From positions 1 through 64,000 of the forward strand of contig NZ_MAOE01000132.1 in NCBI RefSeq assembly GCF_001884185.1: a stretch of DNA of 64,000 nucleotides, written 5' to 3'. The notes under the pieces are model-generated. The model did no database searches. It had not been told where the DNA came from and worked only from the letters and a program-made list of their open reading frames with translations. This stretch comes from Bacillus albus. Lineage in GTDB: Bacteria > Bacillota > Bacilli > Bacillales > Bacillaceae_G. Position numbers and translations under genes: made by a program. Positions 53,889 to 63,703 of the stretch are shown here, in pieces. Every line of letters begins with the position of its first letter. Positions within the stretch are counted from its first letter, which is position 1.

Positions 53889-54338
53889 CTAACTCTTTAA
53901 TTGCTTTAATAACCTTTTATTTAATTCCCATAATGCTGTTTTGTTACTATCCCACTTTAAAAGCGTTACTGCTTCCTCAAAGCATAACCATTTATAATTG
54001 GAGTGTTCTTTGGATAATGAAATGTTTTTTGTAGAAACTTGGACTCCAAAAGAAAATTCTTTTATTACATAAACATCATCTCCCCAAAGAAATTCTCCAA
54101 CTACATCTTCTACTGGTAGTGAAGACACAGAATCTAATTCTATATAAGGAAATTCTCTTAAAATACCAGCTTCTTCAAACGCTTCCCGTTTTGCTGATTC
54201 AATAGGAGTCTCACCATCTTCTCCACCACCAGCAATTCCTTGCCAATAACCATAATCACTTCGGTTAAAAATAGCGTATTGAATAGTATCTTCAGTTATT
54301 ATATAAGGAAATATTAATACTTGATATGGCGCTCTCAT
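53889..54338 (-). CDS. NUDIX hydrolase
   Basis: The 149-residue protein carries an intact Nudix box: GGGEDGETPIESAKREAFEEAG. The N-terminal VLIFPYIIT and WQGIAG elements resemble dihydroneopterin-triphosphate or (d)NTP pyrophosphatases of the MutT family. AGGAAGAGG precedes the ATG. Monocistronic. Unlike the gene at 5922, it is unbroken. Confidence 0.9.
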   Translation of the reverse strand: MRAPYQVLIFPYIITEDTIQYAIFNRSDYGYWQGIAGGGEDGETPIESAKREAFEEAGILREFPYIELDSVSSLPVEDVVGEFLWGDDVYVIKEFSFGVQVSTKNISLSKEHSNYKWLCFEEAVTLLKWDSNKTALWELNKRLLKQLKS

Positions 54339-54386
54339 TGTATAACCTCTTCCTGAAAATAAACTTTAAATAAATATGAATAATTG

Positions 54387-54644
54387 TTAATTATTATATG
54401 GAGTGGGTGTTCTTTTGAATATAAATGCCACGGATAAAATAAAGATTACAGCCTTCAAACTTCCCCAATACGGATATACAGCACGATCTGTTAAACTAGC
54501 ATATTGAAAGATATTCTCTAAAACGAAAATTCCTATCATGACTGCTAAGAGGAATGAAGTTGATCCATATGTGCCATTGCGATAGAGGGTAAATAAGTAT
54601 ATTGCACATGTAAGTGGTACGATGATTTGTAGTAAGATTGCCAT
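54387..54644 (-). CDS. Small three-helix membrane protein
   Basis: Eighty-five residues with hydrophobic segments at about 3-20, 29-46 and 62-77, and a short hydrophilic tail (KRTPTPYNN). AGGGGG precedes the ATG. No family is recognised. Confidence 0.6.
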   Translation of the reverse strand: MAILLQIIVPLTCAIYLFTLYRNGTYGSTSFLLAVMIGIFVLENIFQYASLTDRAVYPYWGSLKAVIFILSVAFIFKRTPTPYNN

Positions 54645-54845
54645 GGATTGTCCCCCTAATTTTTATTCTATACTTTTATCATATCAAAAAATGTAATAAA
54701 AAGGTATATAAGTTAATTGATGTTAAACAGAAAACAGGCTTGTACGAACAGAGATATTACGACTTCATGTCTATAGTTTGATACTAATTGAACTACTCTA
54801 ATCATATTCTTCTATATAAAAGAAATAAAAAAGGGGGGAAGTTAA

Positions 54846-56276
54846 TTGACAAAAATTAAGGTTCGTTTACGGCCCATCGTTCATAACTTAAATTTACCGA
54901 CTGTAATAAAAACAGCTATACTTCCAGGTGAAACGACCGAAAGGCTATTTATCGCAACTCAATTAGGAGAGGTTTTTTACATAGGAGACGATGCTATAAA
55001 GACATTTTTAAATATACGTCACCGAATTATTAAATTAGGTACATTTGAAGAAGGCGTTTCTAGTAGCGGTTATGATGAACGCGGCTTACTAGGACTAGCG
55101 TTTCATCCGCAATTTAATCACAATGCCTTATTTTATCTTCATTATTCAGTAGCCGGGACTCAAGGGCCAAGAGCGCTTTCAAAACAATTTAAACCGAATC
55201 CTTGTGACGAGAAAACTTTAAACTTAAAGTGGACAAATAGAGATACTCAATATGATCATATCGATACAATTGAAGAATGGATTTTACAATCAAACGGTAA
55301 ACCTCAAAAAAGAAGAACTTTACTTAATATAAGAAGGCCATTTTTTAATCATAACGGCGTAAACAGCTTAAACTTTTCACCTGAGACTGGAAAACTTGTT
55401 TTTACAAATGGAGATGGTGGTTCTGGCTATGATCCGTTTAATTTAAGCCAGGATGATTTAGAAATAGCGGGTAAAATAATTGAAATCGATGTAAGTAGAG
55501 ATACATTCATAACCAATCCTCCAGTAGTTACACGCTTTAATGAACTTCCTTTATCTATACAAGAAACACTTACAGTCATTGCAAAAGGCGTTCGTAATAT
55601 TACAGGTATTTCATTTCAAAGGTTTCATAATCAACATATCAAATATGCCGGTAACGTCGGACAAGATATTGTAGAGTCTATTTTTTCTTTTGTTCTATAT
55701 AAACCAATACCAGTTACCGAAATCGTTCAAACTCATTTAATGAGAGGTACACTTGATCAATATGGATTTATTAATTTTGGGTGGAGAGGATGGGAAGGAG
55801 AATTACCAACTTCTTTTATAAGACACTGTTCTGAGAATCCAACTTTAGATGAGAGAATAATGGCTTATTATAATGAAACTATAGAAACATCAGTGCAGCG
55901 TATACAGCCTCTAATTAGTTATTATCATAAAGATTCCAGACCAGATAAATTTGAAGGAACTTCCCTTACTGGAGTTCAGCCGTATATGGGAACTGCCATT
56001 TCTAGTTTGACTGGTAGTATTGTGTTTACTGATCTTGCTAAAAAAGAAAAATCGCAGTCTTCAGTAAAAGGTGCGTTAGCTTATTCTAGAGCTGGTACGC
56101 ACGGTAAACATACTGACTTTCATATTATTGAAACACATTATGATTTCGGTGAGCAGGAAGCTTATTATATGAGTTTAGGAACAAATTTGGATCAAACTAG
56201 ATTATATTTAGGAGTTTACGGTTCTATGAAAGTAACTGATTTTAACAAAGGTACTATTTTTGAAATCGTCCCTTAA
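54846..56276 (+). CDS. PQQ-dependent sugar dehydrogenase-like beta-propeller protein
   Basis: The 476-residue protein shows the soluble GDH/HHIP (glucose/sorbosone dehydrogenase) propeller: ERGLLGLAFHPQF, NHNGVNSLNFSPETGKL, NGDGGSGYDPFN and NFGWRGWEG. These loops surround the PQQ/Ca site in the family. There is no signal peptide, whereas family members are often secreted, so the substrate side and cofactor use are uncertain. The start is TTG with AAGGGGGG upstream. Not part of a PQQ biosynthesis locus. Confidence 0.78.
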   Translation: MTKIKVRLRPIVHNLNLPTVIKTAILPGETTERLFIATQLGEVFYIGDDAIKTFLNIRHRIIKLGTFEEGVSSSGYDERGLLGLAFHPQFNHNALFYLHYSVAGTQGPRALSKQFKPNPCDEKTLNLKWTNRDTQYDHIDTIEEWILQSNGKPQKRRTLLNIRRPFFNHNGVNSLNFSPETGKLVFTNGDGGSGYDPFNLSQDDLEIAGKIIEIDVSRDTFITNPPVVTRFNELPLSIQETLTVIAKGVRNITGISFQRFHNQHIKYAGNVGQDIVESIFSFVLYKPIPVTEIVQTHLMRGTLDQYGFINFGWRGWEGELPTSFIRHCSENPTLDERIMAYYNETIETSVQRIQPLISYYHKDSRPDKFEGTSLTGVQPYMGTAISSLTGSIVFTDLAKKEKSQSSVKGALAYSRAGTHGKHTDFHIIETHYDFGEQEAYYMSLGTNLDQTRLYLGVYGSMKVTDFNKGTIFEIVP

Positions 56277-56350
56277 CATGATAGACACTCTCGGAATTAT
56301 TCATTATATAATCGTCCACTGTATAATTAGATATCTTTAGGGGGATTTTG

Positions 56351-56923
56351 ATGAATCACTTTAGAAACTATTGGTATCAACCTATGATCGCGTATGATAC
56401 CAATTTTGTTCATAATAGAAAGATGACGCCAGCAAAGAGGTTAGTGATTACATCATTACTCGGTTCACTTGCTGCTATTTTACAATCTGCAGGGAACTTA
56501 ATCCCTGGTATCGGCTTATTTATTAGTCCTTTTGCTACTCTGCCGATTTTTCTTGCTATTTGTTATTCTATTCGCGAGGGAATACTCTCGTATATTATTA
56601 CTATTCTCCTTTTATTTATTATTGAGCCAAGTGAATTAATTGTCTTTCCTTTTACTACAGGTTTATTAGGTATAGCGTTAGGAGTATCTTTTATACAATT
56701 CAAGAGAAAGATTTTGGTTGTTTCCTTTTCGGCGATATGTTTACTTATAGGAATTATGGTCGTTCTTGATGTCTTTCGATTTCCTGTATTAGGTCCTACT
56801 GTTCATACAACTTTGGATATAAAAATTATTCTATCAATATTTATTATGAGCTTTCTATACTGTTGGATTTATGCAGGCTTTTGTAGAATAATGTTGAATA
56901 GAGTATATAAAGTATGGACTTAA
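56351..56923 (+). CDS. Membrane protein with about six helices (ECF S-component-like)
   Basis: The 190-residue protein begins with a hydrophilic NHFRNYWYQPMIAYD, then six hydrophobic segments, including ITSLLGSLAAILQSAGNLIPG, a small-residue-rich first helix. Its size and shape resemble vitamin-uptake S-components or related DUF proteins, but I see no specific motif and no ECF ATPase genes beside it. AGGGGGATT precedes ATG 56351. Confidence 0.5.
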   Translation: MNHFRNYWYQPMIAYDTNFVHNRKMTPAKRLVITSLLGSLAAILQSAGNLIPGIGLFISPFATLPIFLAICYSIREGILSYIITILLLFIIEPSELIVFPFTTGLLGIALGVSFIQFKRKILVVSFSAICLLIGIMVVLDVFRFPVLGPTVHTTLDIKIILSIFIMSFLYCWIYAGFCRIMLNRVYKVWT

Positions 56924-56962
56924 CAATTTCTCATATATTTTCAAAGATTGGAGATTTAATTC

Positions 56963-57526
56963 GTGTATAACGTTAAAATTAGAAGGCCAAATAAAGATGA
57001 TGTAGATGAATTAAATTTGTTTTTTCGTCTTGTTATTACTCATACATTTAAAAATGAGGGGTTATCACAATTATTGGATGACATAGAAAATGAAATACAT
57101 ACGAAAAAACAGTATTTGAAAAATGATGTGGAGAGTAACGGAGAAAGTCGTTACTTTTTATTAGCAATTGATACAAGTAACGATAAAATCATTGGAACAA
57201 TTGAAATCGGTCCAGCAAGTACATTGATTCATAGTTGTACAGGTGGTGTTCTTAAAGATTTATATGAAATAGGAACAGTATTTGTATTACCTGAATATCA
57301 ACGAAATGGCATAGGCAATGTATTGCTAAACGCAATGTATATTACGTTACTTAGCAGAGGGATAACAGAATACTGTTTAGATAGTGGATACAAAAAAGCG
57401 CAAAGTATATGGGCGAAGAAGTTTGGAGAACCTAGTTATGTACTGAAGGATTATTGGGGAGAATCAAGTGATCATATGATTTGGAAGAAGAGTTTACATG
57501 ATACTCCTATAATATTTGAATTATAA
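56963..57526 (+). CDS. GNAT-family N-acetyltransferase
   Basis: The 187-residue protein has the GNAT core LYEIGTVFVLPEYQRNGIGNVLLNAM (acetyl-CoA loop QRNGIG). It starts with GTG 56963, five bases after TTGGAGATTT. The C-terminal half contains ITEYCLDSGYKKAQSIWAKKFG, replacing the more usual 'N-A-LYEK-GF' signature. It lies 39 bp after the membrane protein gene. Confidence 0.83.
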   Translation: MYNVKIRRPNKDDVDELNLFFRLVITHTFKNEGLSQLLDDIENEIHTKKQYLKNDVESNGESRYFLLAIDTSNDKIIGTIEIGPASTLIHSCTGGVLKDLYEIGTVFVLPEYQRNGIGNVLLNAMYITLLSRGITEYCLDSGYKKAQSIWAKKFGEPSYVLKDYWGESSDHMIWKKSLHDTPIIFEL

Positions 57527-57603
57527 AATGAAATATGCCTCTGAACGTAGCTTTTCTTACATATGTATGCTATTATTTATCTTTATAATAAAAGAGGACG
57601 TGA

Positions 57604-57984
57604 ATGAACTTGATTAAAATTAATATTCCTGAAGCTGATGTTTCAATTACTGAACGTAAACAAGTTATTAAAGGAGACGAGCCAATAATCACTCCAATTA
57701 ATGGTTTTATTGATTTCCACTTGTTCCCTAGAGATAAAGGCGGCATTTTTATGTTTTACAATATTAATGACGAACTTCTTTTCGTAGGTAAAGCTCGTAA
57801 AATTAGACAACGTATTAAGAAGCATTTTGAAGACAATGTTTCACCAATTAAAAATCATCGTGATGAAGTATACCGCATTGATGCATGTATCGTAGAAGAT
57901 CCAACAGAAAGAGAAATTTACGAAACATATATCATTAATGAATATAAAGCAAAATATAACGTTGATAAAGTATTCTATAAATAA
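57604..57984 (+). CDS. GIY-YIG nuclease-fold protein
   Basis: The 126-residue protein contains a compact GIY-YIG domain: GGIFMFYNINDELLFVG in place of GIY...YIG, then the arginine-containing helix KARKIRQRIKKHF and the metal-binding glutamate in DPTEREIYETYII. It resembles the N-terminal nuclease module of UvrC without the other UvrC domains. Stand-alone forms occur in Bacillus with unknown DNA substrates. The start lies after AGAGGACGTGA. Confidence 0.85.
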   Translation: MNLIKINIPEADVSITERKQVIKGDEPIITPINGFIDFHLFPRDKGGIFMFYNINDELLFVGKARKIRQRIKKHFEDNVSPIKNHRDEVYRIDACIVEDPTEREIYETYIINEYKAKYNVDKVFYK

Positions 57985-57990
57985 GTACAA

Positions 57991-58027
57991 AAAAACAATC
58001 CCAGTACATAGACTGGGATTGTTTTTT
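57991..58027. terminator. Terminator after the GIY-YIG gene
   Basis: 15-bp stem AAAAACAATCCCAGT / ACTGGGATTGTTTTT with a 6-base loop; serves convergent genes. Confidence 0.9.
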
Positions 58028-58035
58028 ATTTAAAT

Positions 58036-58242
58036 TTAGTCCTCATATTTTTTTCCTATTTTTAAATGATTAGCCACAATAAAACAGCATACCCCTATAC
58101 ATATAAATACAATTCCAATCGTTTTATGCTTTCCTTCAAAGATAGGAATATCAGAAATAACATTTGTCATACATAACCCTATAAACACAAGGATAGGTCC
58201 TATCCATAGTAATACATTGCCGAATTTCGTATGTTGCCACAT
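58036..58242 (-). CDS. Small two-helix membrane protein
   Basis: From ATG 58242 (GAGGGGG five bases upstream) the product has 68 residues: MWQHTKFGNVLLWIGPILVF, a first helix, a short polar loop (EGKHKT) and a second helix GIVFICIGVCCFIVA. The frame continues upstream to 58296, but without a ribosome site. Family not recognised. Confidence 0.65.
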   Translation of the reverse strand: MWQHTKFGNVLLWIGPILVFIGLCMTNVISDIPIFEGKHKTIGIVFICIGVCCFIVANHLKIGKKYED

Positions 58243-58372
58243 AATAACCCCCTCACTCTTTTTACATATATATCCATAAAATGAAAGTGAATTCATAGAG
58301 AAATATAGTTTTTTTCATATCGAAAAATTAACCTTCATATATTGGTACAAGCAAACAAGAAAGGGGACCATC

Positions 58373-59152
58373 ATGAATTGGTTAGAAGCTTTTATATTAG
58401 GGATCATACAAGGTTTAACAGAGTTTTTACCGATAAGTAGTACAGGTCATCTTTATTTAGGAAGGCATTTGTTCCAATTAGATGAAGCGGGATTATTTTT
58501 AGATACGATGCTTCATATTGGAACTTTACTTGCAGTGTTTATTTATTACAAGAAAGAATTTTTATATTTAATTAAAAATCCATTTTCAAAACTCATGCTA
58601 CTACTTATTGTCGGGACGATACCTGCAGTCGTAATCGGTTTATTATTTAAAGACTTCTTTGAGGATATTTCAAAAACAGGTATTACGATTGGTTGGGAGT
58701 TTTTAGTGACAGGATTCTTTCTCTATATGGCGGATAAACAAAAGAATGGTCGTAAAAAAATGGACGACATTACATATAAAGATGCATTTATTATCGGTTC
58801 CTTTCAAGCGGCTGCTATTTTTCCAGCAATTTCTCGTTCTGGTATGACAATCGTCGCTGCATTATGGAGGAAGTTAGACCGCGAAACTGCTGCTTACTTT
58901 TCTTTTTTATTATCAACACCAGCTATAGTAGGAGCAATTATTTTGCAGTTTGCAGATGTTTTTCAAGGAAAAGCAGAATCTATTTCTAATACATCTTTAA
59001 TTGTCGGGACGTTATCAGCAGCATTTTTCGGTTACATAGCTGTTTCATGGATGATTCAATACTTAAAACGGCACTCTTTAAAAGTATTCGCGTATTACGT
59101 CTGGGGATTAGGCATTATAATTATAACGTTGCAATATACCCATGTGTTTTAA
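58373..59152 (+). CDS. uppP: Undecaprenyl-diphosphatase UppP (BacA)
   Basis: The 259-residue integral membrane phosphatase recycles undecaprenyl pyrophosphate and gives bacitracin resistance. Diagnostic motifs are GLTEFLPISSTGHL near the N-terminus and ISRSGMTI at about residue 155, which form the active site. About eight membrane segments. GAAAGGGG precedes the ATG. It is unrelated in fold to the PAP2-type BcrC, encoded 12 kb upstream. Confidence 0.96.
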   Translation: MNWLEAFILGIIQGLTEFLPISSTGHLYLGRHLFQLDEAGLFLDTMLHIGTLLAVFIYYKKEFLYLIKNPFSKLMLLLIVGTIPAVVIGLLFKDFFEDISKTGITIGWEFLVTGFFLYMADKQKNGRKKMDDITYKDAFIIGSFQAAAIFPAISRSGMTIVAALWRKLDRETAAYFSFLLSTPAIVGAIILQFADVFQGKAESISNTSLIVGTLSAAFFGYIAVSWMIQYLKRHSLKVFAYYVWGLGIIIITLQYTHVF

Positions 59153-59181
59153 TTATAATGGTAAAGAAGTTAATTAGTTTA

Positions 59182-59218
59182 AGATCCTGTTTCATTCATA
59201 AAAAACAGGATCTCTTTT
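59182..59218 (+). terminator. Terminator of uppP
   Basis: 11-bp stem AGATCCTGTTT / AAACAGGATCT followed by CTTTTTA. Confidence 0.85.
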
Positions 59219-59234
59219 TATTAAGGGGGAAAAT

Positions 59235-60557
59235 ATGTTTAATAAAGCTATCGTTATTGGCGGAAGTATCGCAGGAAAGCTTGCAGCAAAAGCATTATCA
59301 ACTGCTTTTAAAGAAGTAATCATTATAGAAGCCGGTGAAAGATGGGATGGAAAGTCCTCGAGAAAAAGAGTCCCACAAAGTAATCATCCTCATGTGTTAT
59401 TAAAAGGTGGAGAAAAAGCCATTGAGGAATTGTTTCCTAATATTACGAATGAATTAATAGAAGCAGGTAGTGTCGTACATAACTTTACTCGTGATTTAAA
59501 ATGGCATCAATTTGGTTTATGGAAACAACCATTCACAGGAGAAGTACATATGATTCAACAAAGTAGATTTTTGCTTGAATGGCATATTCAAAAACGAATA
59601 GATCAGGTTTCTAATATTACTATTAAATATGAGACATTGATTGAAGGGATATTAATAGATGGAAAACGTAACAAAGTATGTGGAGTAAAAGCAAAATGTT
59701 TAGAGACTGGTACACAAGAAGAAATTCAAGCAGATATAGTTGTTGATGCAAGTGGATTCGGTTCAAAAAGTATAGCATGGTTACGTGAATATAATATCGA
59801 AGTGCAAGAAGAGAAAGCGCGTATTGATTTATTTTACACAACTAGAATGTTTAAACTTAAAGAAAATGAGAAATTAGATTACTGTAATACGCTAATGTCT
59901 CCAAGTTTCCCTGACAATCCGTATGGCGTCCTTATTCAAACGATTGAGGATCATCGTTATTTTGTTACTTTCAGTGGATATGCAAATGAAAAAGCGCCAC
60001 AAACAGATGAGGAATTTTATAATTTTGCTGAAACTCTATCAATTTCTAATGTGACAGATTTTCTAAATAAAGCAGAAGCAATTTCAAATATCCAAACGTA
60101 CAAAATCCCATATCAAGTACGTAGGCGATTTGATTTAGTGGATAATCTACCCGAAAGATTGTTAGTAGTTGGGGATGCGCATTGTCGTTTCGATCCTGTT
60201 TTCGGTCAAGGTGTTTCAGTTGCTGCTATGGAAGCTCACCAATTACAGGTACTTTTGCAAAGAAAACAAAAGCTTGATAGTGCATTTACACAGCAATTTT
60301 ATAAAGAGACTGCTCATATTATACAAACTCCATGGGAGATGACTACAACGGAAATATCGCGTCATCCTCAGTTAAAAAGAGAATTAACGATAAAGCAAAA
60401 ATTTCAGCTTTGGTATACGAAACAAATTTATCAACTATCCGCAAGTGACTCTGACGTTTATATTCGATTAGTAAGAGTGATGAATTTAATTCGTAGTCCA
60501 TTTCACCTATTTCATCCGAAAGTACTATTTGCTGTATTACTGAAGAAAAAGAAATAG
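59235..60557 (+). CDS. FAD-dependent monooxygenase/oxidoreductase
   Basis: The 440-residue flavoprotein has the dinucleotide fold AIVIGGSIAGKLAAKALS, the IVVDASGFGSKS motif and the second FAD motif LLVVGDAHCRFDPVFGQGVS. It resembles group A aromatic hydroxylase and halogenase-like FAD enzymes of the geranylgeranyl reductase/PHBH superfamily. The substrate is unknown. GGGGG precedes the ATG. The next genes (GNAT, YfiT-like, GNAT) follow closely on the same strand. Confidence 0.85.
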   Translation: MFNKAIVIGGSIAGKLAAKALSTAFKEVIIIEAGERWDGKSSRKRVPQSNHPHVLLKGGEKAIEELFPNITNELIEAGSVVHNFTRDLKWHQFGLWKQPFTGEVHMIQQSRFLLEWHIQKRIDQVSNITIKYETLIEGILIDGKRNKVCGVKAKCLETGTQEEIQADIVVDASGFGSKSIAWLREYNIEVQEEKARIDLFYTTRMFKLKENEKLDYCNTLMSPSFPDNPYGVLIQTIEDHRYFVTFSGYANEKAPQTDEEFYNFAETLSISNVTDFLNKAEAISNIQTYKIPYQVRRRFDLVDNLPERLLVVGDAHCRFDPVFGQGVSVAAMEAHQLQVLLQRKQKLDSAFTQQFYKETAHIIQTPWEMTTTEISRHPQLKRELTIKQKFQLWYTKQIYQLSASDSDVYIRLVRVMNLIRSPFHLFHPKVLFAVLLKKKK

Positions 60558-60620
60558 AAGGAAATTAATTGATTGAAAAAGAATATATAACAGTTAGTAG
60601 ATATAGAAGGAGTAGTCAAG

Positions 60621-61148
60621 ATGAAAATATACATAGAACAATTAAAGAAAAACGATGCTAAGGATTTATTTACGTTTGAACTTACGAATAAATCTTTTTT
60701 TGAAACAATGGTACCAAATCGTGGCTCGCAATATTTTGATTTTAAATATTTTCAAAAACTACTAGATGATTTATTAATAGAACAGGCTGATGGGGATTCT
60801 TACTTTTATTTAATTCGTAATGAAGAAAAAGAAATTGTAGGACGAATAAATTTAGTGGATATTGATACAGAAACCCGAAGCAGTTCGCTAGGTTATCGGG
60901 TAGGAGAAAAGTTTACTAAAAAAGGCGTTGCAACAGCAGCTGTAAAATTAGTTATAGAAGTAGCGAAAAATAATAAAATTAATGAGATTCATGCTAAAAC
61001 AACTACTAATAATCTTGCATCACAAAGTGTATTAGAAAAAAGCGGGTTTTCTTCCTATCAAAACGAAGCAGATACAACATCTGTAGAATTAAATGGAGAA
61101 CATGTGAAATTTGTACATTATATATGGAGAAATACTTCGCGCTTATAA
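60621..61148 (+). CDS. RimJ/RimL-type GNAT acetyltransferase
   Basis: The 175-residue protein reads as a ribosomal-protein-alanine-acetyltransferase-like [44 protein letters not shown] and [23 protein letters not shown] precedes the ATG. It lies 16 bp upstream of the YfiT-like gene and probably shares its transcript. Confidence 0.88.
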   Translation: MKIYIEQLKKNDAKDLFTFELTNKSFFETMVPNRGSQYFDFKYFQKLLDDLLIEQADGDSYFYLIRNEEKEIVGRINLVDIDTETRSSSLGYRVGEKFTKKGVATAAVKLVIEVAKNNKINEIHAKTTTNNLASQSVLEKSGFSSYQNEADTTSVELNGEHVKFVHYIWRNTSRL

Positions 61149-61164
61149 TAAGGGGGACTTATTC

Positions 61165-61686
61165 ATGAATGATTTACGTTATCCAATTGGCCAATTTACA
61201 TACAAACGCCCTATAACTGAAGAAATGATAGATACATGGATTCAAGAAATTGAAGATTTACCAAATGAACTAACAAAGGCTATCAAAGATTTAGATCAGA
61301 AGCAGTTAGATACGCCATATCGAGTTGGTGGATGGACGGTTCGTCAAGTAGTCCATCACGTTGTTGATAGCCATATGAACAGCTACATACGCTTTAAATT
61401 AGCACTAACAGAAAAGAACCCTACGATTAAACCGTATAAAGAAGAAAAGTGGGCAGAACTACCTGATTCTAAATTACCAGTAGATGTTTCACTAGTAATG
61501 TTAGATTCATTACATAAAAGATGGGTTAACCTTTTATATTCTCTAGAACTTGAAGATTTAGAAAAGACATTTAACCATCCAGAGACTGGTGAAACAAAAC
61601 TTGCTGCTGCAATTGGACTATATGCATGGCACGGACGTCATCATACCGCTCATATAACTTCATTAAGAAAGCGACTAAATTGGTAA
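61165..61686 (+). CDS. YfiT/BstA-family bacillithiol transferase
   Basis: The 173-residue DinB-superfamily protein is close to B. subtilis YfiT (BstA), a metal-dependent S-transferase that joins bacillithiol to electrophiles. Metal ligands are seen in [18 protein letters not shown] (His64/65 region) and [10 protein letters not shown] near the C-terminus. The N-terminus [15 protein letters not shown] is typical of YfiT. AGGGGG precedes ATG 61165. The neighbouring GNATs on both sides form a compact group. Confidence 0.9.
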   Translation: MNDLRYPIGQFTYKRPITEEMIDTWIQEIEDLPNELTKAIKDLDQKQLDTPYRVGGWTVRQVVHHVVDSHMNSYIRFKLALTEKNPTIKPYKEEKWAELPDSKLPVDVSLVMLDSLHKRWVNLLYSLELEDLEKTFNHPETGETKLAAAIGLYAWHGRHHTAHITSLRKRLNW

Positions 61687-61687
61687 C

Positions 61688-62161
61688 ATGAAGATTACTT
61701 TAGAGAATGCGACAGAAAATGATGCAGTAGCTTTATTTCAAATGCAAATAGACTCGTTTACCCCTTTATTAAATAAATATAAAGACTATGAAACAAGTCC
61801 AGCAAATGAATCTATTGAAAAAATGATTTTAAGGATAAATAACCCTAGTAATAACTTTTATAAGATTATATTTGATTCGAACCTTGTAGGAGCGATATGC
61901 ATATCTAAAAAGGAACTACCTTATAAATTTTGGATCAGCCCAATGTTTATTCATCCAAACAATCAAGGGAAAGGAATCGCTCAGCAGGTACTTTTTTTAA
62001 TTGAAGAGATGGTTCCAGAAGCACAGTGTTTTGAACTTGCTACGATTTTAGAAGAAGAAAGAAATTGTTTTTTATACGAAAAGATGGGATATAAAAGAAC
62101 AGAAGTAACAAAGAAATTAAATGATAAAACTACACTTGTTTATTACAAAAAAGAAAGGTAA
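61688..62161 (+). CDS. GNAT-family N-acetyltransferase
   Basis: The 157-residue protein has the GNAT pattern with FWISPMFIHPNNQGKGIAQQVLFLIEEM (CoA loop NQGKGIAQ) and CFLYEKMGYKRTE. Its ATG lies one base after the YfiT stop codon without a clear ribosome site, implying translational coupling. Confidence 0.85.
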   Translation: MKITLENATENDAVALFQMQIDSFTPLLNKYKDYETSPANESIEKMILRINNPSNNFYKIIFDSNLVGAICISKKELPYKFWISPMFIHPNNQGKGIAQQVLFLIEEMVPEAQCFELATILEEERNCFLYEKMGYKRTEVTKKLNDKTTLVYYKKER

Positions 62162-62189
62162 AGCATTTGAAATACGCTTTACCTTTTTC
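62155..62189 (+). terminator. Terminator of the 59.2-62.2 kb gene group
   Basis: 11-bp stem AAAGGTAAAGC / GCTTTACCTTT overlapping the stop codon, T-rich tail. Confidence 0.8.
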
Positions 62190-62282
62190 TGTTATTCGAG
62201 ATTAAATATACAAAAACGATGCATATTCTTCCGAAATACTCGGGTTAGTAATTTTGCAAATGAATAAACATGCGAAAAGACA

Positions 62283-62660
62283 TTATTTTGTCGTATATGT
62301 TACTAACGCTTTTTGAATACTTAAAACACTATCGTCACCTTTAAATTCTTTCGTAATTGGTGTACTCAAACTAGATACCCAAATTTTAAGTTCAGCATCT
62401 AAATCAAAATGCCCAGCTGTTTCAATGCTAAATTGTGTAATGCTTTTATAAGGAATAGAATGATACTCTGTTTTTTTACCTGATATTCCTTGTTTATCTA
62501 CTAAAATAAGACGACGATTTGTAAATACGATTAAATCACGAATTAATTTATAAGCATGCTCAACTTTCTCATCGTTTAACATAATCTTCTCTAAATCACG
62601 TTCAACACTTTCTGTACTCGCATTTGATGCATTTCCTAAAATACCGCTAAATAAACCCAT
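62283..62660 (-). CDS. Bacterial PH-domain protein
   Basis: From ATG 62660 the product has 125 residues. It begins MGLFSGILGNAS and reads as a bacterial PH domain: DEKVEHAYKLIRDLIVFTNRRLILVDKQG, then KTEYHSIPYKSITQFSIETAG and LKIWVSS. The NRRLILVD strand pattern is characteristic. The function is unknown. GGAGGA precedes the ATG at a somewhat long spacing. Confidence 0.82.
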   Translation of the reverse strand: MGLFSGILGNASNASTESVERDLEKIMLNDEKVEHAYKLIRDLIVFTNRRLILVDKQGISGKKTEYHSIPYKSITQFSIETAGHFDLDAELKIWVSSLSTPITKEFKGDDSVLSIQKALVTYTTK

Positions 62661-62839
62661 AGGAAATTCCTCCTCCATTATTTGTGGATTGTGTTACTTA
62701 TATTGTACCATGCAATTTACTAAGAAATTATGACATTACTTTAGTAGTTTCTGGTTATTGTTGCAATTCTTTTTTATAACCTCATCTTAAAATCTTATGC
62801 TAACATGTAAGTAAGAAAAAAGAAGCAGAGGGATATGGT

Positions 62840-63691
62840 ATGAAAAATATCGGTTTAGTTTTAGAGGGCGGAGGAATGAAAGGATTATATACTGCGGGAG
62901 TACTCGAATATTTTATGGAAAAGAACTTATACTTTCCTTATGTAGTCGGTGTATCGGCTGGAGCATGTATGGGCGCAACTTATTTATCACGTCAAAAAGG
63001 AAGGAATAAAAAAGTAAATACAGAGCTCGTATCAGATCACCGTTATATATCTTATCGAAATTTGATACGAAAACGTGAATTATTCGGAATGGATTTTTTA
63101 TTTAATGAAGTACCTAATAAAATTGTACCATTTGATTTTCAAACATTCTTACACTCTAATGAACAGTTTGTTATAGGAACGACTGATTGCGATTCAGGAA
63201 AAGCAGTTTATTACAATAAAATAGAACACGGTAATGACATTTTAAAGATCATTCGTGCATCAAGTTCGGTCCCTTTTATAGCGCCTGCTGTAGAATATGA
63301 TAATCGAAAATTGCTAGATGGAGGGATTATTGATCCTATACCAGTTTTAAAAGCGCAAACTGATGGTTATGAAAAGAACGTCGTTATTATGACAAAGCCA
63401 GAAGGATATGAGAAGCGGCGAAATAAGTTTTCTAGGCTAGCTAAAATTTTATATAGAAAATATCCGAATATCGCACAATCTTTAGTAGAACATTATCGTT
63501 TTTATAATGAGACGATATCTTATATGGGGCAAATAGAACAAAAAGATAATTTCTATGTTATTCAACCTAGCGTGCAGCTTCCTATAAGCGGAATAGAAAG
63601 AAATAAAGAGAAACTTGTTAATCTATATAATCTTGGTTATACAGATGCTCAATATCATTATGAAAAATTATTAAGGTGGATAGAGAAATAA
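62840..63691 (+). CDS. Patatin-like phospholipase
   Basis: The 283-residue protein has the patatin catalytic dyad: oxyanion GGGMKG (LVLEGGGMKGLYTAG), nucleophile serine in GVSAGA and the aspartate in LDGGIIDPIP. A C-terminal helical part follows. Family members are acyl hydrolases of the RssA/YjjU type, cytoplasmic or membrane associated. AGAGGGA precedes the ATG. A small frameshifted gene starts 12 bp after its stop, probably in the same operon. Confidence 0.93.
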   Translation: MKNIGLVLEGGGMKGLYTAGVLEYFMEKNLYFPYVVGVSAGACMGATYLSRQKGRNKKVNTELVSDHRYISYRNLIRKRELFGMDFLFNEVPNKIVPFDFQTFLHSNEQFVIGTTDCDSGKAVYYNKIEHGNDILKIIRASSSVPFIAPAVEYDNRKLLDGGIIDPIPVLKAQTDGYEKNVVIMTKPEGYEKRRNKFSRLAKILYRKYPNIAQSLVEHYRFYNETISYMGQIEQKDNFYVIQPSVQLPISGIERNKEKLVNLYNLGYTDAQYHYEKLLRWIEK

Positions 63692-63703
63692 AGGGGTGGA
63701 AAG

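Noticed and set aside
59047-59319. 90-codon frame across the uppP terminator
   Set aside because: It overlaps the end of uppP, the terminator and the start of the flavoprotein gene; not a plausible gene.
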